A stretch of DNA of 64,000 bases from Humulus lupulus (GCF_963169125.1 NC_084795.1:277150122-277214121), one strand, 5' to 3'; counted from the stretch's first letter, positions 1 to 12,203 are shown. Made by a program: numbers and translations. Notes: a model not told the origin generated them from the sequence alone.

Positions 1-1
1 C

Positions 2-1088
2 CTTGGAAATACCAGAATGGAAATGAGAGCAGATTGCAATGGACTTTGTTATTGGACTTCCACGAACAAGCAAAGGATATGATTCGATATGGGTCATCAT
101 CGATCGATTAACAAAATCTGCTCATTTCCTTCCGGTAAAGGTGACGTACACAGGGGATCAGTTAGTGGAAGCTTATGTGTAAGAGATAGTACGATTACAT
201 GGAATTCCAATTTCCATAGTGTCAGATAGAGACTCAAAATTTACTTCGAAGTTCTAGCAAAGCTTGCACAAGGCTATGGGGACAATAATGAAATTTAGTA
301 CGTCTTTCCACCCATAAACATATGGCCAAACATAAAGGACTATACAGACTCTTGAAGATATGCTAAGAGCGTGTGTCCTGGACTTTGAAGGATCGTGGAG
401 TAAATATTTACCGCTGATTGAATTTGCATATAACAACAGTTATCAAGAAACAATAGGGATGGCACCATATGAAGCATTATATGGGCGGAAATGTAGATCT
501 TCTATCCATTGGCATGAGGTGGGTGAAAGAAAGTACATAGAGCAACAAACTGGACCAGATATTGTGACGTCGACAATGGAAGTCGTTCGAAAAATTCAAC
601 AGAGGATAGCAGTAGCCCAAAGTCGACGAAAGTGTTATGCAGACAAACGAAGAAGACCATTAGAGTTCCAAGTTGGAGAAAAAGTATTTCTACGGATAAC
701 ACCAATGAAAGGTGTTATGAGTTTTGGACAAAAAGGAAAGTTGAATCCAAGGTTCGTTGGACCTTTTGAAATATTAGACCGAATTGGAAAAGTAGCCTAT
801 AAATTGACACTGCCACCAGAGTTGTCGGATGTACATGATGTATTCCATGTGTCTATGTTGAAGAAATATATTCCTGATTCCAGTCACGTGTTGCAACATG
901 AAGTTATCCAAGTGGACAAAGACCTTACCTATGAGGAAAAACCTGTCCAAATCTTGAATCGAAAGAATAAGGTCTTAAGAAATAGAGAAATACCTTTGGT
1001 CAAGGTATTATGGAGAAGCCATACAATAGAAGAGGCTACGTGGGAGCGTGAAGATGAGATGGAAGCTAAATATCCTGATTTACTCTAG
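2..1088 (+). pseudogene. Ty3/gypsy chromovirus integrase C-terminal part, disabled
   Basis: This is the 3' end of a Ty3/gypsy pol gene, entering from outside the window. Reading through several stops, it encodes the integrase core, with the first Asp in [16 protein letters not shown], the second in the SDRD motif and a GQT-RTIQTLED segment. The GPY/F-like region (RFVGPFEIL) and a chromodomain-like tail (VLWRSHTIEEATWE) follow. The layout fits the Tekay/Del chromovirus lineage. Stops lie at 180, 255, 315 and 333. The stop at 333-335 replaces the catalytic Glu of the DDE triad, so the copy cannot be active. The frame is open from 360 to the stop at 1086-1088 and is followed directly by a polypurine tract and LTR. 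The family call is firm; the lineage comes from recognised motifs. Confidence 0.9.
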
Positions 1089-1108
1089 ATTTTCGAGGAC
1101 GAAAATTT

Positions 1109-1123
1109 GTAAGGGGGGTAGAT
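1109..1123 (+). promoter_or_regulatory. polypurine tract of the Ty3/gypsy element
   Basis: The stretch contains AAGGGGGGTAGA and sits just before the TG of the 3' LTR at 1124. It follows the usual end-of-pol wording (TTTCGAGGACGAAA). This is the position and composition expected for the plus-strand primer used in reverse transcription. Confidence 0.85.
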
Positions 1124-1261
1124 TGTAACTTCCACTTCTTTCTACAAATGCATTATAACAATTATGAAAAACAAGAGAATATATTTTTATTCATACTTTT
1201 GAGTGCATTACAATGTTAATCAAAAGCTAGAGCTATTAAGTAAAGTGGAAGAATAATTAAT

Positions 1262-2016
1262 TGTACACCCTAAAAATCAGTGTGTATCTTTTTAGGTAGC
1301 TTAGGTACAGCTGGCTAGCAAAAGGCTATAATCGATGTTCCACGTGTTCACTTTTCATCCAGGGGAATTTAGCATGATTCCCTAGATGAATAGCTCGAGC
1401 TGGTGAGTCATTTAGCAACTTACCACCTGGAACCATTTGTGTAATATGGCATCAAAAGGCACGAGCTGACATTACGTTTAGCTCATGGTACGCCAGAGGT
1501 CTGACGTACCACAGGATCTTTATAAAGTTGACAACGCATTATAAACGTGCATAAAATAGACATCACGTGTCTGTATTATTCTCGAATTCCCGGATACGCA
1601 ATATAAACGTGTGTGATCCGGCCCATTATCCATTTTACCTATTGATTAGCCACACTTCATATTAAAATTTAGATATTAATCATTAATGTCACAGAGATGA
1701 TGTGAAGGATCAAGAGATCACAGTATAACCCCAACACCTACCCAGAGATCATTCTCCTATAAATACCAAGACCCTGGGTAGTGCAAAAGGTTGGATTCTT
1801 TTGGTAATGCAAAAATAGAAAGAGATATACAACAATAATATTGACTCGTGGACTAGGGAATTTTAACCTCCGAGCCACGTAAAAAGGAACGAGTATTCTT
1901 ATTATATCATTCTAAGTACCTTAGAGAGTGATTATTCTCATTACGGTTTACCCTTAAGCACTAGTTCCTTCCAGCTAATTTTCGTAATACACTGTTGGCG
2001 AAAAACCGTGTCAACA
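1262..2016 (+). mobile_element. solo LTR (Tat-like Ty3/gypsy family A), 755 bp
   Basis: It starts TGTACACCC and ends GGCGAAAAACCGTGTCAACA. The flanks are TTAAT (1257-1261) and CTAAT (2017-2021), a 5-bp target duplication with one mismatch. The element at 41503-42260 is the same family in reverse. The LTR of the large Tat element (55505-56323) has a similar 3' end, which suggests a Tat-type origin. A TATA box (TATAAATA) lies at 1758-1765. No internal region is present, so it is a solo LTR left by LTR-LTR recombination. Confidence 0.85.
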
Positions 2017-2233
2017 CTAATGAATACGCAACTATAATATCCATGGGCATTTCATTAGTATAATACCCATAGAATGATGCAAAGTACAAGCAAACAATCA
2101 CTAAAGTTATAAGCAATAAAGAGAAATTCATGATTAGATGATGAATTTTATTTAGAAGGGTAAGGTATGAAGAAGTTGTTGCAAGTAAATGGTTGAAGGA
2201 ACAAGTATTTATATGACAAAAACTAGCGGTTAT

Positions 2234-2285
2234 GACCGTTGGTGAATAGTGATCCGACCGTTGGAAACAGTAACCTGACCGTTGG
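2234..2285 (+). repeat. three GACCGTTGG words at 21-22 bp spacing
   Basis: The word GACCGTTGG occurs at 2234, 2256 and 2277 inside the chromovirus-type LTR, upstream of its TATA box. The spacing resembles the longer GACCAGTCA-word array in the Tat LTR at 55614-55800. Confidence 0.7.
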
Positions 2286-2853
2286 GAATATAGTTGTATT
2301 CTACTATGAGATTTTAACAATTCTAAGTTTTTGAAGTAACTAACACATGAGAATAATTAATTTATGGATGTTAGAGAAACTTTTTCAGAAAAGTTTGTGA
2401 GTAAAAAATGTTGGACTAAGTAATATTAGAAGATTGGGAAGTTTTCATTTTTTGTTGTTGCTATTCATCGGGTACTATTCATAGTAGGTCCCACAGCGGG
2501 GCCCACTCCATGGGTCCCACATGTTGATGCAGTAGTGATACAATAATGACTTTAGCAAACCACTATGCTTGATATTTTGAATATTTTATTATTCCACTAT
2601 GATATTTTATTATTTTACTATGCAGCATAGTAACCCAAAGTTTTCCTATAAATAAGCTCTTCCAAAATCATTTTGAATTTCAAAACCTCTTTTTCTTTCT
2701 CTCACTCTGCCTAAAAATCTTCTTAACACTCTTTTAAAGTTCTAAATCTCTAAGATCTAGGCGAAGTTCTGTCTGTAACGCTAGCCTACGAAAACCTTTT
2801 AGGTAAGCTTCTTACCGAGCATTTCAATTCAGTTACTTAGCTATTATATATAT

Positions 2854-3060
2854 ATTATTTTACCATGCCGTTATAATGCCAAAATTTATATATAGATTAT
2901 TTTACCATGCCGTTATAATGCCAAAATTTATAATTAGATTATTTTACCATGCAATTATAATGCCAAAATTTATATATAGATTATTTTACCATGTCGTTAT
3001 AGTGCCAAAATTTATATATAGATTATTTTACAATGCCAAAATTGAAATATAAACTATTTT
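2854..3060 (+). repeat. 42-bp tandem repeat, about 4.5 copies
   Basis: Units begin at 2854, 2896, 2938, 2980 and 3022, exactly 42 bp apart. Each starts ATTATTTTACCATG and ends near CCAAAATTTATA; the last copy is shortened. The array lies downstream of the LTR TATA box, in the probable transcribed part of the LTR. Confidence 0.9.
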
Positions 3061-4308
3061 TATGTGTCATTATAATACTAAACCTATATAAGCTATGGTC
3101 ACACCTTCGACTATTATGGACTTTTATTATATGACCTTATTCCCTATTATTATGGACTGATATTATGACCTGGACATTTCCGTGTGACCATGACCACGAC
3201 TTTTAGACCAGTATCTCACTATGGACAATTATAGTATGACCATACGCCTGCACATAAAATAAACAATAAAATAGGAAAAATGGAATAATGACAATTATAA
3301 ACTAAAATTACATCACGTAGATTTTATGTAAGTTAATTTTGTGTTTTTATCAGGAAGCTAACAATTTCGGTTGTTTTATCAGGACGCAAGGTAAGTAGAA
3401 TCCTCATTTACAACACAAGTCTTTTATGTGTCTTATGTGCAATCATATGTTTTACATGTTATTCTGCTATATTGTATTTATGCATAAGTTATTTTCAAGC
3501 ATGGTATATTTATTATGCATAAGCACGCTCAATGTTTACAGATATATTATTGAAAGCGTTAAAGTAGATGTGCTACTTGGGAGACGTACTTCCCTACATA
3601 ATGAATATTTATGAGGGAGAAATTCCCTATTATCATGTTTATGTTCAGGTGGGAATGTGATTCCCTATGTAATGCCAGCAGCAGCATCCTCTAGGGCTCA
3701 AATGAAATGAAAGTGAAAGAAAAAAAATACATAACATGTTGCACATTTATTTTAATGCATATGAGGAAGTTATTCTACTTACTGAGCCTTAGCTCATCAG
3801 ATACTGTTTGTGTTATAGGTAAGATGCCCCAAATATAAATGGTTGATGAGTATACGTGGAGCCAACGTGATTGTACATATGTGGCTGACTTGAAGGGAGT
3901 AAAGTTCTGCTATGCTATATTATAAATAAACGAGAAACTTGATTTTATATTTATATTTCATAAAAAGTATTTTGTGAACTTTATAATTTACATAAAGCTT
4001 TAAAAGTATTTCATGAACTTTGTAATTTACATAAACCTTTTCAATTTATCGCTTGGATACATCTCTAGTTCTACATTAAGGTGTAGTAGAGCCACAAAAA
4101 TTATTTATAAAATTAAGATTTTTATGTAAGATAAAGTTTTTATTTGGTTGTGGGTATTGTATGGTTTGAAGTTATGAACATTAGTTTATGTATTGTTTAA
4201 TAAAGTTTTTTTTTTTTTGTAAATTCTGAATTTCAGTATTATCGTATTCAGGTTAAACTTTGTTTTTACATTATATATATATGTATGTTAAGAAATGAGG
4301 TCGTTACA

Positions 4309-5734
4309 TACAGGGATGACAATTAAGCCCCGGATAATAGTTCGTCACACACCGAACATCAACTTAGGTCCGTCATAAAATTTTGGCAACTAAGCCTACC
4401 AGACATAAGTCTGTCATACATCATTGGACACCTTAGGTCCAAACACACTTACCCTTTTATTGTACCTGAAATGTTAGGTCATACAAAACATAAACTAGAC
4501 CATAAACTAAACTACCTAATTTTCATTACAAAAAACCGCGATATTGGAGACAAAAGCGGGATTGGAAACTCCTAAAACCAAACATAAAGAAGCCATAAGT
4601 CTTCTAGAGAAAAGAAGATGAATAGAAGATCTAAACCATCAAGAAATTAACTTACCAAAGACCTTAAGTTTCAAGAAAATCAAACACCTAACCAGAAACC
4701 ATAATATCAAGTTAGGTTTTGAAATAAAAGGAAAGAATACAAAGAATGGAAATGGACTAAACCTGAAGATTAAAAGTACCTTAGACAACTTAGGGCTTCG
4801 TTCTATACCTCAAACACTGAAATCACTACAAAATCTTACTTCCCAAGTGTTTAGAAAAGCATTAGATTGGAAAGCTTTTAATCCCAAAACCCTAGTGTTT
4901 TCTCTCTAGAATAAACTTAGCAGCTTGGAGGCTTTGAAGAATGTTTGAATGATGAATGGAATGGCTGAGTGCAATGTCCTATTTATAGAGTCCAATGAGT
5001 GAAACTAACTCCTTTTAAAATGAATAAATAAATGATTAAAAAAATACATTTTTTGCTCAACAGATGCTCAGAACTCGGTTAAAAACGTTCAGGAACAAGT
5101 CAAAGTTTTTTAGGGCTGTTTCTAGTTTCGGATTCCATGAAAATTAAAAAAAAAATGGTCACTGGAGTCGATATATTGCCTCCTATAGGCGATATATCGC
5201 TTGCACCATAATCCCAAGGGTCTATGGTTTTGTTCGTGCGAAGTCGACGTGTTTTTCGTATTAATCATAGGCGATATATCAGCCCTTATAGCTGCGATAT
5301 ATCGGTATACGCTGATATTTCAAACACGTTTTTGCACATTTTCAACACACTTGGATTTGTTTAAACTACTTTGACTGAGTAAAACGTGATCCTAACAGCT
5401 GGGGGAAGGTTCTAAACTTTCCTAGACTTATCCATGATTATTTGTATTCATCAAAAACCTTAAATATTTAATAAACATATATGTGACAAATGTCACATTC
5501 TTAATTATTCTATCTAAACCTTAGATTATAATAAATAATATTTCTAGGACCAACTATATTAATCAAACCTTATGTTAAAATTAATATTTCTAAACTATAG
5601 GTTAAACTTATAAAATCCATAACTAGCTCTACGAGTTTCCAACTAAATCCCAACTTCAACCAATATCCACGAAAACTAAAATACTCCAGCATAAGCTACT
5701 ACAATCTAACTTAGTAAAATTCTGAGACGCTACA
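4309..5734 (-). mobile_element. probable LTR in minus orientation, left end unclear
   Basis: Read on the minus strand the segment starts TGTAGCGTCTCAG at 5734, a typical Ty3/gypsy LTR start. It has a TATA box (minus TATAAATA, plus 4980-4987) followed by a CT-rich leader. It contains two pairs of GCGATATATCGC-type palindromic words at 5169-5305. The expected other end is not found next to the neighbouring LTR at 4308, so this copy may be truncated or more diverged. No gene is visible in the stretch. Confidence 0.5.
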
Positions 5735-5842
5735 ACATACCATTCATACACAAGCAGTTCGGCTAACACGAATATCCATAAATAAATCTCATGGTGCCGT
5801 ACTTTCATTGCAATGCAAATCACAAATACCAAAAGCATTGCA

Positions 5843-6645
5843 TGTTATATTATTCTACAAATAATATAATATTTTAATTAAATGAATTATGTGACAAATA
5901 ATAGAGTGTGACAAATGTTATTTTGTCAAATGTAACATATATTGTGGAGTTACAATTTGAGAAATTGTGACCATAATAAGTTTTGTAACAAATAGAGTGG
6001 AGTTACAATTATTAAGAAATGATGATCATACTTTTTATAACTCTCACAAATATTCACCAATTGATGTGTAAAAGGAGTTACACGTCTTGAATTTGATTTT
6101 CATTAGCTATACTATTTTATAGTTGTTGTGTGCATAATTCTAACTCCCAATGGGGTCTGATGGCATTAGAAAATCAAATGGTGGATCAGAACTCTACATA
6201 TAGAAACAATTTTACTCACTTGGATGTAATGTGTGAATGTGAAAAAATACACTACATAGTTTAGAATACTTGTGATGACATGCTCATCTTTAGAACACTA
6301 TGATGAGTATGGGATAAGGTTTGATACATCCTTATAAGCATTTCTAGAGATATTCTCAAAGTGTTCTTATGAGGGAGGAAATAGCTTTTAGGACAAATGT
6401 TTTGAACATTGTTTAAGCCTTGTGTTGCTCTTGAGATCTTTATCTTCTACATTCTACTCTCATGATAATTGTCATAATTTATGTAATATCTTATTATCTT
6501 TTTTCTTCACTTATGTAATATTATTTGTTAATATTATATATATTTTGTGTCATTTTGATTGTAATCATATTTCATTGTTTATATATTTCAAACATTCCAT
6601 ACATACATATTCATCACAAAAATCACAGAATATGTACTACAGGTG
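5843..6645 (+). mobile_element. copia-like LTR, 3' end uncertain
   Basis: It starts TGTTATATTATT like the solo LTR at 47699. Both continue with an AT-rich head, then runs about GTGACA/TGTCACA and GTTACAA, and later a GGGAAATAGCTTTTGGAC-like segment. The two are related but not the same subfamily. I could not find a matching 5-bp duplication at the right side, so the end is approximate. The short ORF inside (6422-6646) looks fortuitous. Confidence 0.55.
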
Positions 6646-7015
6646 ACATCTCAACTTACTTGAAGTAGAATTTGAAGAAACATCGTGACTAGATTGCCCA
6701 CTAATACCTTTATTGCTAAGTCCTACCAATTTCCATTAAAATAAAGAATACTAATTAATTTTTTATTATTTTAAATAACTTATAAATAAATAAAAGAATA
6801 TTAAATCTAATATTATTACCAATTTCTAATATTAAATAAACATAAAATATGATTTTTTTATCATCAAGTTTGATAAATATTGAGTTTCCAACTTTGTGCA
6901 ATTTTTATGGATTTTTTTTCTTTTTTTTACATTTTTATGGGGTTTTGCCCCCATATTCAAATAAGTTTTTTTAAAAATTTATGTGGTAGTAATTAGTCAC
7001 CACTATCTTTTTTTA
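6646..7015. other. AT-rich spacer without a recognisable gene
   Basis: Apart from a short foldback around GTGGTAGTAATTAGTCACCAC (6982-7004) I see nothing in it. A similar foldback word lies on the other side of the Mutator-like element near 8490-8512. Confidence 0.5.
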
Positions 7016-8469
7016 GGCTAATTAAGATTTTTGCCCCCGAACTATGACCTATACATTACCATGCTCCCTGGTTTTTTCGGGCCATTAAAAATTCTCCATA
7101 AACTATTCACAGTGATGTAAAGTGAGACTTCTGTTGTTAAGTTCGGATGCTGATGTGTCTGTTCACCCGCTGATGTGTCATTGCCACATCAGCGCCACAT
7201 GTGTAATTCAAATAAAAAATTAATTTTAAAATTAAAAATATGAAAAATAATTTTAAAAATAGATTTTCTTATATAAGATATATATATATTGATTAAAATA
7301 AATTTAACAAAAAACTTTAAATAATTTTAAAATTTTGAAAATCTATTATCTTATTGAAAGTATAAAAAATATTTTAATTAATTAAAAATAATTAAATTAA
7401 TTTACATAATTAAAATATTTATTAATAGTTTAATACACACATTTACATAATTAAAATTATATTTTGAATTAGTCTTTGTGTTCTTGAGTTCACACTTCAA
7501 CCATAATCAAATTAAATTTTGAAGAACACATGATAAAGATTCCACCATAATCAAGTATAATAAGAGATTCAACCATAATCAATCTTTAATTGCTAGAACC
7601 TTGTACAAATCTGTCAGGTGAAGAATAAGAAGCACAACCATAGAAATTAGAGTTTGAAATCTATTATTTCATCCCAAGAACACAAAAAATACAAACCAGA
7701 TTTTGAAACCAAACAAACTCATACCCAGATTTTGGAACTAAAATTTGAAACTGAAACCAAATACAAACACAAAACTCAAACAAATACCCAAATCAATCCC
7801 TTAACCTCATCACCCCAAAGCCTCCACCTGCCTCTCCTGCGACCCCAAAACCTAGAACCGCGAAGCCTCCACCTACTTCTCCTGCGACCCCAAAGCCCAG
7901 ATCCGACCCTCCGTCCGACATCCGACCACCACCTCCATCCGTGAGTAAAAGCCCCAAGCCTCGTCGCACCTGCAACAAGAAAAATAAAGACGATGGGGCT
8001 TTCATCCCGTCGACATCACCTGGGAACAAGAAGAGAGAAGATCAGAAGAAGAAGGAGAAGAAAAAGGAGAGAAAGAGGAGGAAAAAATATTTTAACGTTT
8101 TTTAAGTTTTGTTTTCAATGTTTTTTTTTAATTTTTTAATGTTTTAAAAGAAAATAATTTTTTAATAATGTGGTAGGAGAATTGAAATTAAAATATATTT
8201 GAAAGTTTTTTTTTAATTTTTTAAAATTAATTTATAATAAGAAAATAGATTTAAAAAAAATGAATTACACGTGTGGTGTTGAAGTGACAATGGCACATCA
8301 ACAAGTGAATATCCACATCAGCATTCCGTTAGCCACGTGTGGTGAAACTTAACAGAAGTCTCACTTCATCAATGTGAATAGTTAAGAGAGAAATTTTAAT
8401 GGCCCGAAAAAATCAAGGGATGTGATAATGTATGGGTCATAGTTTGGGGGGCAAAAATCATAATTAGCC
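7016..8469. mobile_element. non-autonomous Mutator-like element with long inverted ends
   Basis: The left end GGCTAATTAAGATTTTTGCC is mirrored at the right end by GGCAAAAATCATAATTAGCC. The inverted similarity runs inward for roughly 200 bp, with blocks such as GAACTATGACC/GGTCATAGTTT, AAGTGAGACTTCTGTT/AACAGAAGTCTCACTT and CACATCAGC/GCTGATGTG. Flanks are 8-9 bp of T-rich sequence (CTTTTTTTA), compatible with a target duplication but too simple to be decisive. No transposase is present. The core contains a GC-richer, Pro/Lys-coding segment unlike the AT-rich arms, which may be captured host DNA. The superfamily is inferred from the long inverted ends. Confidence 0.75.
7790..8100 (+). other. GC-richer Pro/Lys-coding core of the Mutator-like element
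   Basis: In one plus frame the stretch reads as Pro-rich repeats (AKPPPTSPATPKP-type, a unit of about 48 bp twice) and then a Lys/Arg/Glu-rich tail ending in a stop. Its base composition differs sharply from the flanking inverted ends. The overlapping ORF at 7654-7944 is in another frame and is not obviously a protein. This could be a fragment of a host gene picked up by the element. I do not recognise the donor. Confidence 0.4.
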
Positions 8470-11186
8470 TTTTTTTAATAGTTTTTTTTAGTGATATGGT
8501 GGTGACGAGTTACCACCATCAAAATAATATTTATTCTAGTTACTTAACCAGGTAGAAAAAGAAAAATAGATATGAAAAAAACGATGTAGTACATGATTAC
8601 TTAGCCAAGCGTGAAAAAAGAATCATATCTAAATAAAAAAAAATCTAAATTAATCATTATCGTAATTGGTTATAGCTATGTTTGAAAAAATAATAATAAT
8701 CACCATGGTATCTAGTTACTTAGCCAGGTCTAAAAAAAAGAATTAGATCTAAATAAAAAATACTAAATAGATCATGATGGTAACTAGTTATAGTTGGATT
8801 TGGAAAACAAATTGAGATCTGAAATGCAAAATCAGATATGAAAAAAAACAAGAAGAACAAAAAGAACAAGAATAAGAACAAAACCAGATCAGAAGAAGAA
8901 GAACCATAGGGGACGGTAGTGCATCATCATCGGGGGGCCGAAGGTGGCTTCACTGGTAGAGGATGAGAAGAGGGAATCAAATGGGGTAGGAGAAAGGGAG
9001 AAAGAGAGAGTAGAATGAGAAAATAATTGTTAGAGAGATGACTTTTTTGTTATTCCATTTATGGTAATCAATGTATTGTATTTTATGAAGTTGTTATATT
9101 TTAAATTAACTTTTTTAAAACTTACCATATTTTGTATAATTACTTTTTTTCCATACATATAGAAATTATGTTTATTTTTTCATATCTATTTAAACTTCTC
9201 CAAAACTAATTAATATACAAAATTTCCCAAAAACTTTCTCGAGTTTTATCCTCTTCAGCCCACCAAACAACCCGACACTTTTTCGGGCTTAAAAGTTTTT
9301 GGGTTTTTTAAATTATTAAGGGGTTTGGTGCAAAATGACATTTAATGGTGTGTGAAAGTAAGTAAATGTCCATACTTTTAATTTTGTAGAAAAATAGCAT
9401 AACCACATTTTTATTATCACATATTACCAAATATGTTATTTAACAAATTACTATTTTATTATAAATATTTTAATATTATGATATATGTATATTAGTTTTT
9501 ATTTTAAAGTTATTTTGATTTTTTTTCGTTTTTTATGGATTGTTGAATGATATATCATACCACAAAATACATATACTGAGTTGAAAAAATAATATACCAA
9601 TTACAAAATTATTATTAAAAAATGCATATACTATGCTAACAAAAATATTTACTACAATTAAAATGTATATATCATAATACAAAATTATATATTAACATTA
9701 TGTATAATAAGATAGAAACTAAATATCATAAAAAAATGATATATCATACCACAAAAGACATATATGCGAGCTGAAAAATAATATATCAACAACCCATAAA
9801 AAACTTAAAAAATCAATATAACTTTAAAATAAAAACTAATTAAACAAAACTAATATACATATACCAATATCATAAAGTCACATGCTCCTAAATAAATAAA
9901 TGATAGAAAATAATAATTTAGGTAATCAACAATGTAAAATGGTCAATTATCTACACTTAAAAAAAATGAGGATATTGCTTCTTCATGTCATTATTCTAGG
10001 TCATTTACTATAATTTATCAATTATTAAAGAATGAAATAATTACACAGATGCATGTGATTTGACTTTTATTTACAAAAATCACTTATAAATAATTATTTA
10101 CATATAAACTATCGTAAACCAAGTTTTTTTTTTTAAATTTTTTTTCTCCTTCTTCAAATCTATTTATTTATCTTTTTTCTCTCTTCTCCAAAACTTAAAA
10201 ACAAAATTCTGACCACACCGTTGGTCATTTGGGCGCAAGGGTGATACAATTGCGACCTACTCTTTAATGTGATTATTTTGATATGTGGGAAACATATATT
10301 TTTTTTGCCGTCACCAGAGAAGATGACTAGAATTAAAAGTAACCTTGTAGTTTATTTTATATTTGGTTAACAAAAAAATTCTTTTTATGCTTTGTTTATA
10401 AAAAAAATAGAAAGGTCTCTTCAATAATGGTAATAAGTAATTCATGTGTTGTATTTAAAAAGTAACTATATAGTTGCTTTTTCATTTGGTTAAATAAAAA
10501 TTCATAATAAAAAACTAAAATGTGTATTTTTTATTATAATACGAAAGTACCTTCTAAGCTTGTTTTCTATTTGATTAATAAAATAAACGCTATTATTTAC
10601 ATGTAGGTTATATTAGTGACTCAAAAGTGAATTAAATTTTTTCATTAAAAAAAGTTACTATATAATATACTAAAAATAACTTTTGATGATATAAGTTGTA
10701 TATTAATTTGTTATACTTTATTTTAACTCACTAGTTAATAAAACAAGTTTGAAGGTAACATAAAAATATCTTATATAATAAGATACTATGATACAACTTA
10801 AAAAATACTAATCATTATTTTAAGATAAAAATGTTTTAACAAATAAAGTTTGAAGGTAACCAAAATATATATGAAATAATATGCTCTAAAAATACATTTT
10901 TTTTTGTGAAAAAGTAACCATTTAGTAACTTATTACTATTATAAGTAACAAAAATGTTATTTTTGAAAACTTAAAAAAATGAGAAATTTGGGATTTTGGG
11001 ATGTTTACAATTCAGGTACATTATTTTTGAAATTCAGTACTTTTTGATGATGTGGTAAAATATTTTTGTAAATTAAATTTTGTAGGTGATTTTTGTAATT
11101 ATTTTACGTAGAAATTAGATTCAATAGCCACTTTTAGATAAGTCATTTCTTTTTTATCTATAATTTTTAAGTTTTAGTATAATACC
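8470..11186. other. AT-rich intergenic stretch with local repeats
   Basis: No gene is seen. Two loosely conserved copies of a unit of about 119 bp containing ACTTAGCCAGG-type sequence lie near 8600 and 8720, with a partial copy near 8540. An inverted repeat pairs 9491-9555 with 9775-9840. Just inside these arms a direct repeat, TGATATATCATACCACAAAA, occurs near 9549 and 9738. This looks like a decayed foldback element. The segment around 8890-8960 is GC-richer and unassigned. Confidence 0.5.
9491..9840. repeat. inverted repeat, probable foldback MITE
   Basis: The left arm starts ATTAGTTTTTATTTTAAAG. Its reverse complement is found at the right arm ending 9840, and the ATGG(A/G)TTGTTGA part is also mirrored. 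The loop carries two direct copies of TGATATATCATACCACAAAA. No clear target duplication was found. Confidence 0.55.
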
Positions 11187-11699
11187 TAGGGGTGAGCATC
11201 GGTCGGTTTGGGCGGTTTTTTCACAACAAAAAATTCAGAATTCGGTTTTCGGTCCGGATTGGTGCAATCCAAAAACCAACCGAACCAAACCAGTTTAAAA
11301 AAAAACCGACCGTTTTGGACCGCGGTTTGGTCGGTTAAACCGAATTGATTATTGTTTTTTTTTTTGAAAGTTTTAGTTAAAAAATTAAAAATTTTGGATT
11401 GTTGGAATTCATTTTTGTGCATTTTTAAAACATAAATATATAGAACATAATTACATTTACAAATTTTAAAAATTTTAATAATTAATAATTATATAATATT
11501 ATATTATTATTTTATTATGTTCGGTCGGTTTCGGTTTTATTGGTCGGTTCACCCAAAATTTCAAAACCGACCTAACAGTGGCGGTTTGCACCGTCGGCGG
11601 TTTTTTCGGTTTTCGGTTTAAACGTTTTTTGTTTTTTCGGTGTTCGGTAGGTCGATGTACACAGTTTTTTTGGTTTTTTAGATTTTATGCTCAGCCCTA
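11187..11699. mobile_element. hAT-type MITE, 513 bp
   Basis: The ends are TAGGGGTGAGCA and TGCTCAGCCCTA, a near-perfect terminal inverted repeat. They are flanked by a perfect 8-bp target duplication ATAATACC (11179-11186 and 11700-11707). The interior is rich in CGGTTCGGT/ACCGAACC-like words, typical of this widespread plant hAT-derived family. No coding capacity. It sits 505 bp upstream of the THO2 start codon. Confidence 0.92.
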
Positions 11700-11707
11700 A
11701 TAATACC

Positions 11708-12203
11708 CACTATTTAAATCAATATACCTATTACACCCCTATAATTAGTGGATGCTGTTTTTAGAAAAGTACCATGTGGTCAAGGGTATTTTTGGAATTG
11801 TCTATGATAAAAGTGGGTAGAACTAAACTAAAAATATTTAGAAAATAATTTTAGTTAAGAACTCATTAAACAGGCTAATTTTCAACTTATCCCTTATTTT
11901 ATGTTAAAAGGATATAATTGTAAAGATCCTTAAAGAATCCAGCTCGAATTAAAAGGCCTTGAAACTTTTATGGGGCCCATTGAAGTCCATCCAAAGCAGA
12001 TACCATCCTCGTCCCCAAACCCCTAAAGCCAGCAGGAGCTTCGAAAAAGAAAAAGAAAAAATCTGAAACCCTAAAATTTATCAGAAATCTCTTCTCCTTG
12101 ATCCATGAAATCCCCTCCGACAACGACCTCATCCCTCATTCTCGTTCATCTCAAACCTAGGGCTTGATTCTAAGCTCTGTTACTCTCTCTCTCTTTCTCA
12201 ACA
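11708..12203 (+). promoter_or_regulatory. THO2 promoter and 5' leader region
   Basis: Between the hAT MITE and the ATG there is a TGGGGCCCAT box (11971-11980), a site-II-like TGGGCC element. A telo-box AAACCCTAA lies at 12066-12074, and a CT-rich leader runs just before the ATG (CTCTCTCTCTTTCTCAACA). Site II plus telo-box is a known arrangement in plant housekeeping promoters. No convincing TATA box was seen. The transcription start was not determined. Confidence 0.6.

Larger units (their letters stand above)
1124..4308 (+). mobile_element. 3' LTR of the chromovirus-type Ty3/gypsy element, with a nested LTR
   Basis: The LTR begins TGTAACTTCC directly after the polypurine tract and ends in GGTCGTTACA, giving the usual TG...CA ends with a short terminal inverted repeat. 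It spans about 3.2 kb, of which 755 bp is a younger solo LTR (1262-2016). A TATA box (TATAAATA, 2647-2654) probably marks the promoter. A 42-bp tandem array follows at 2854-3060, and the GAGCCTTAGCTCATC segment near 3785 resembles the late part of related plant LTRs. The 5' LTR and left target duplication are outside the window, so the outer end was set by motif only. No coding sequence is seen in it. Confidence 0.75.

Noticed and set aside
4309..5734. full-length solo LTR with target duplication
   Set aside because: Only the start at 5734 is convincing; the other end and a matching 5-bp duplication were not found.
7654..7944. 96-codon ORF as a small gene
   Set aside because: It lies inside a Mutator-like element, is low complexity, and the more protein-like reading is in a different frame.
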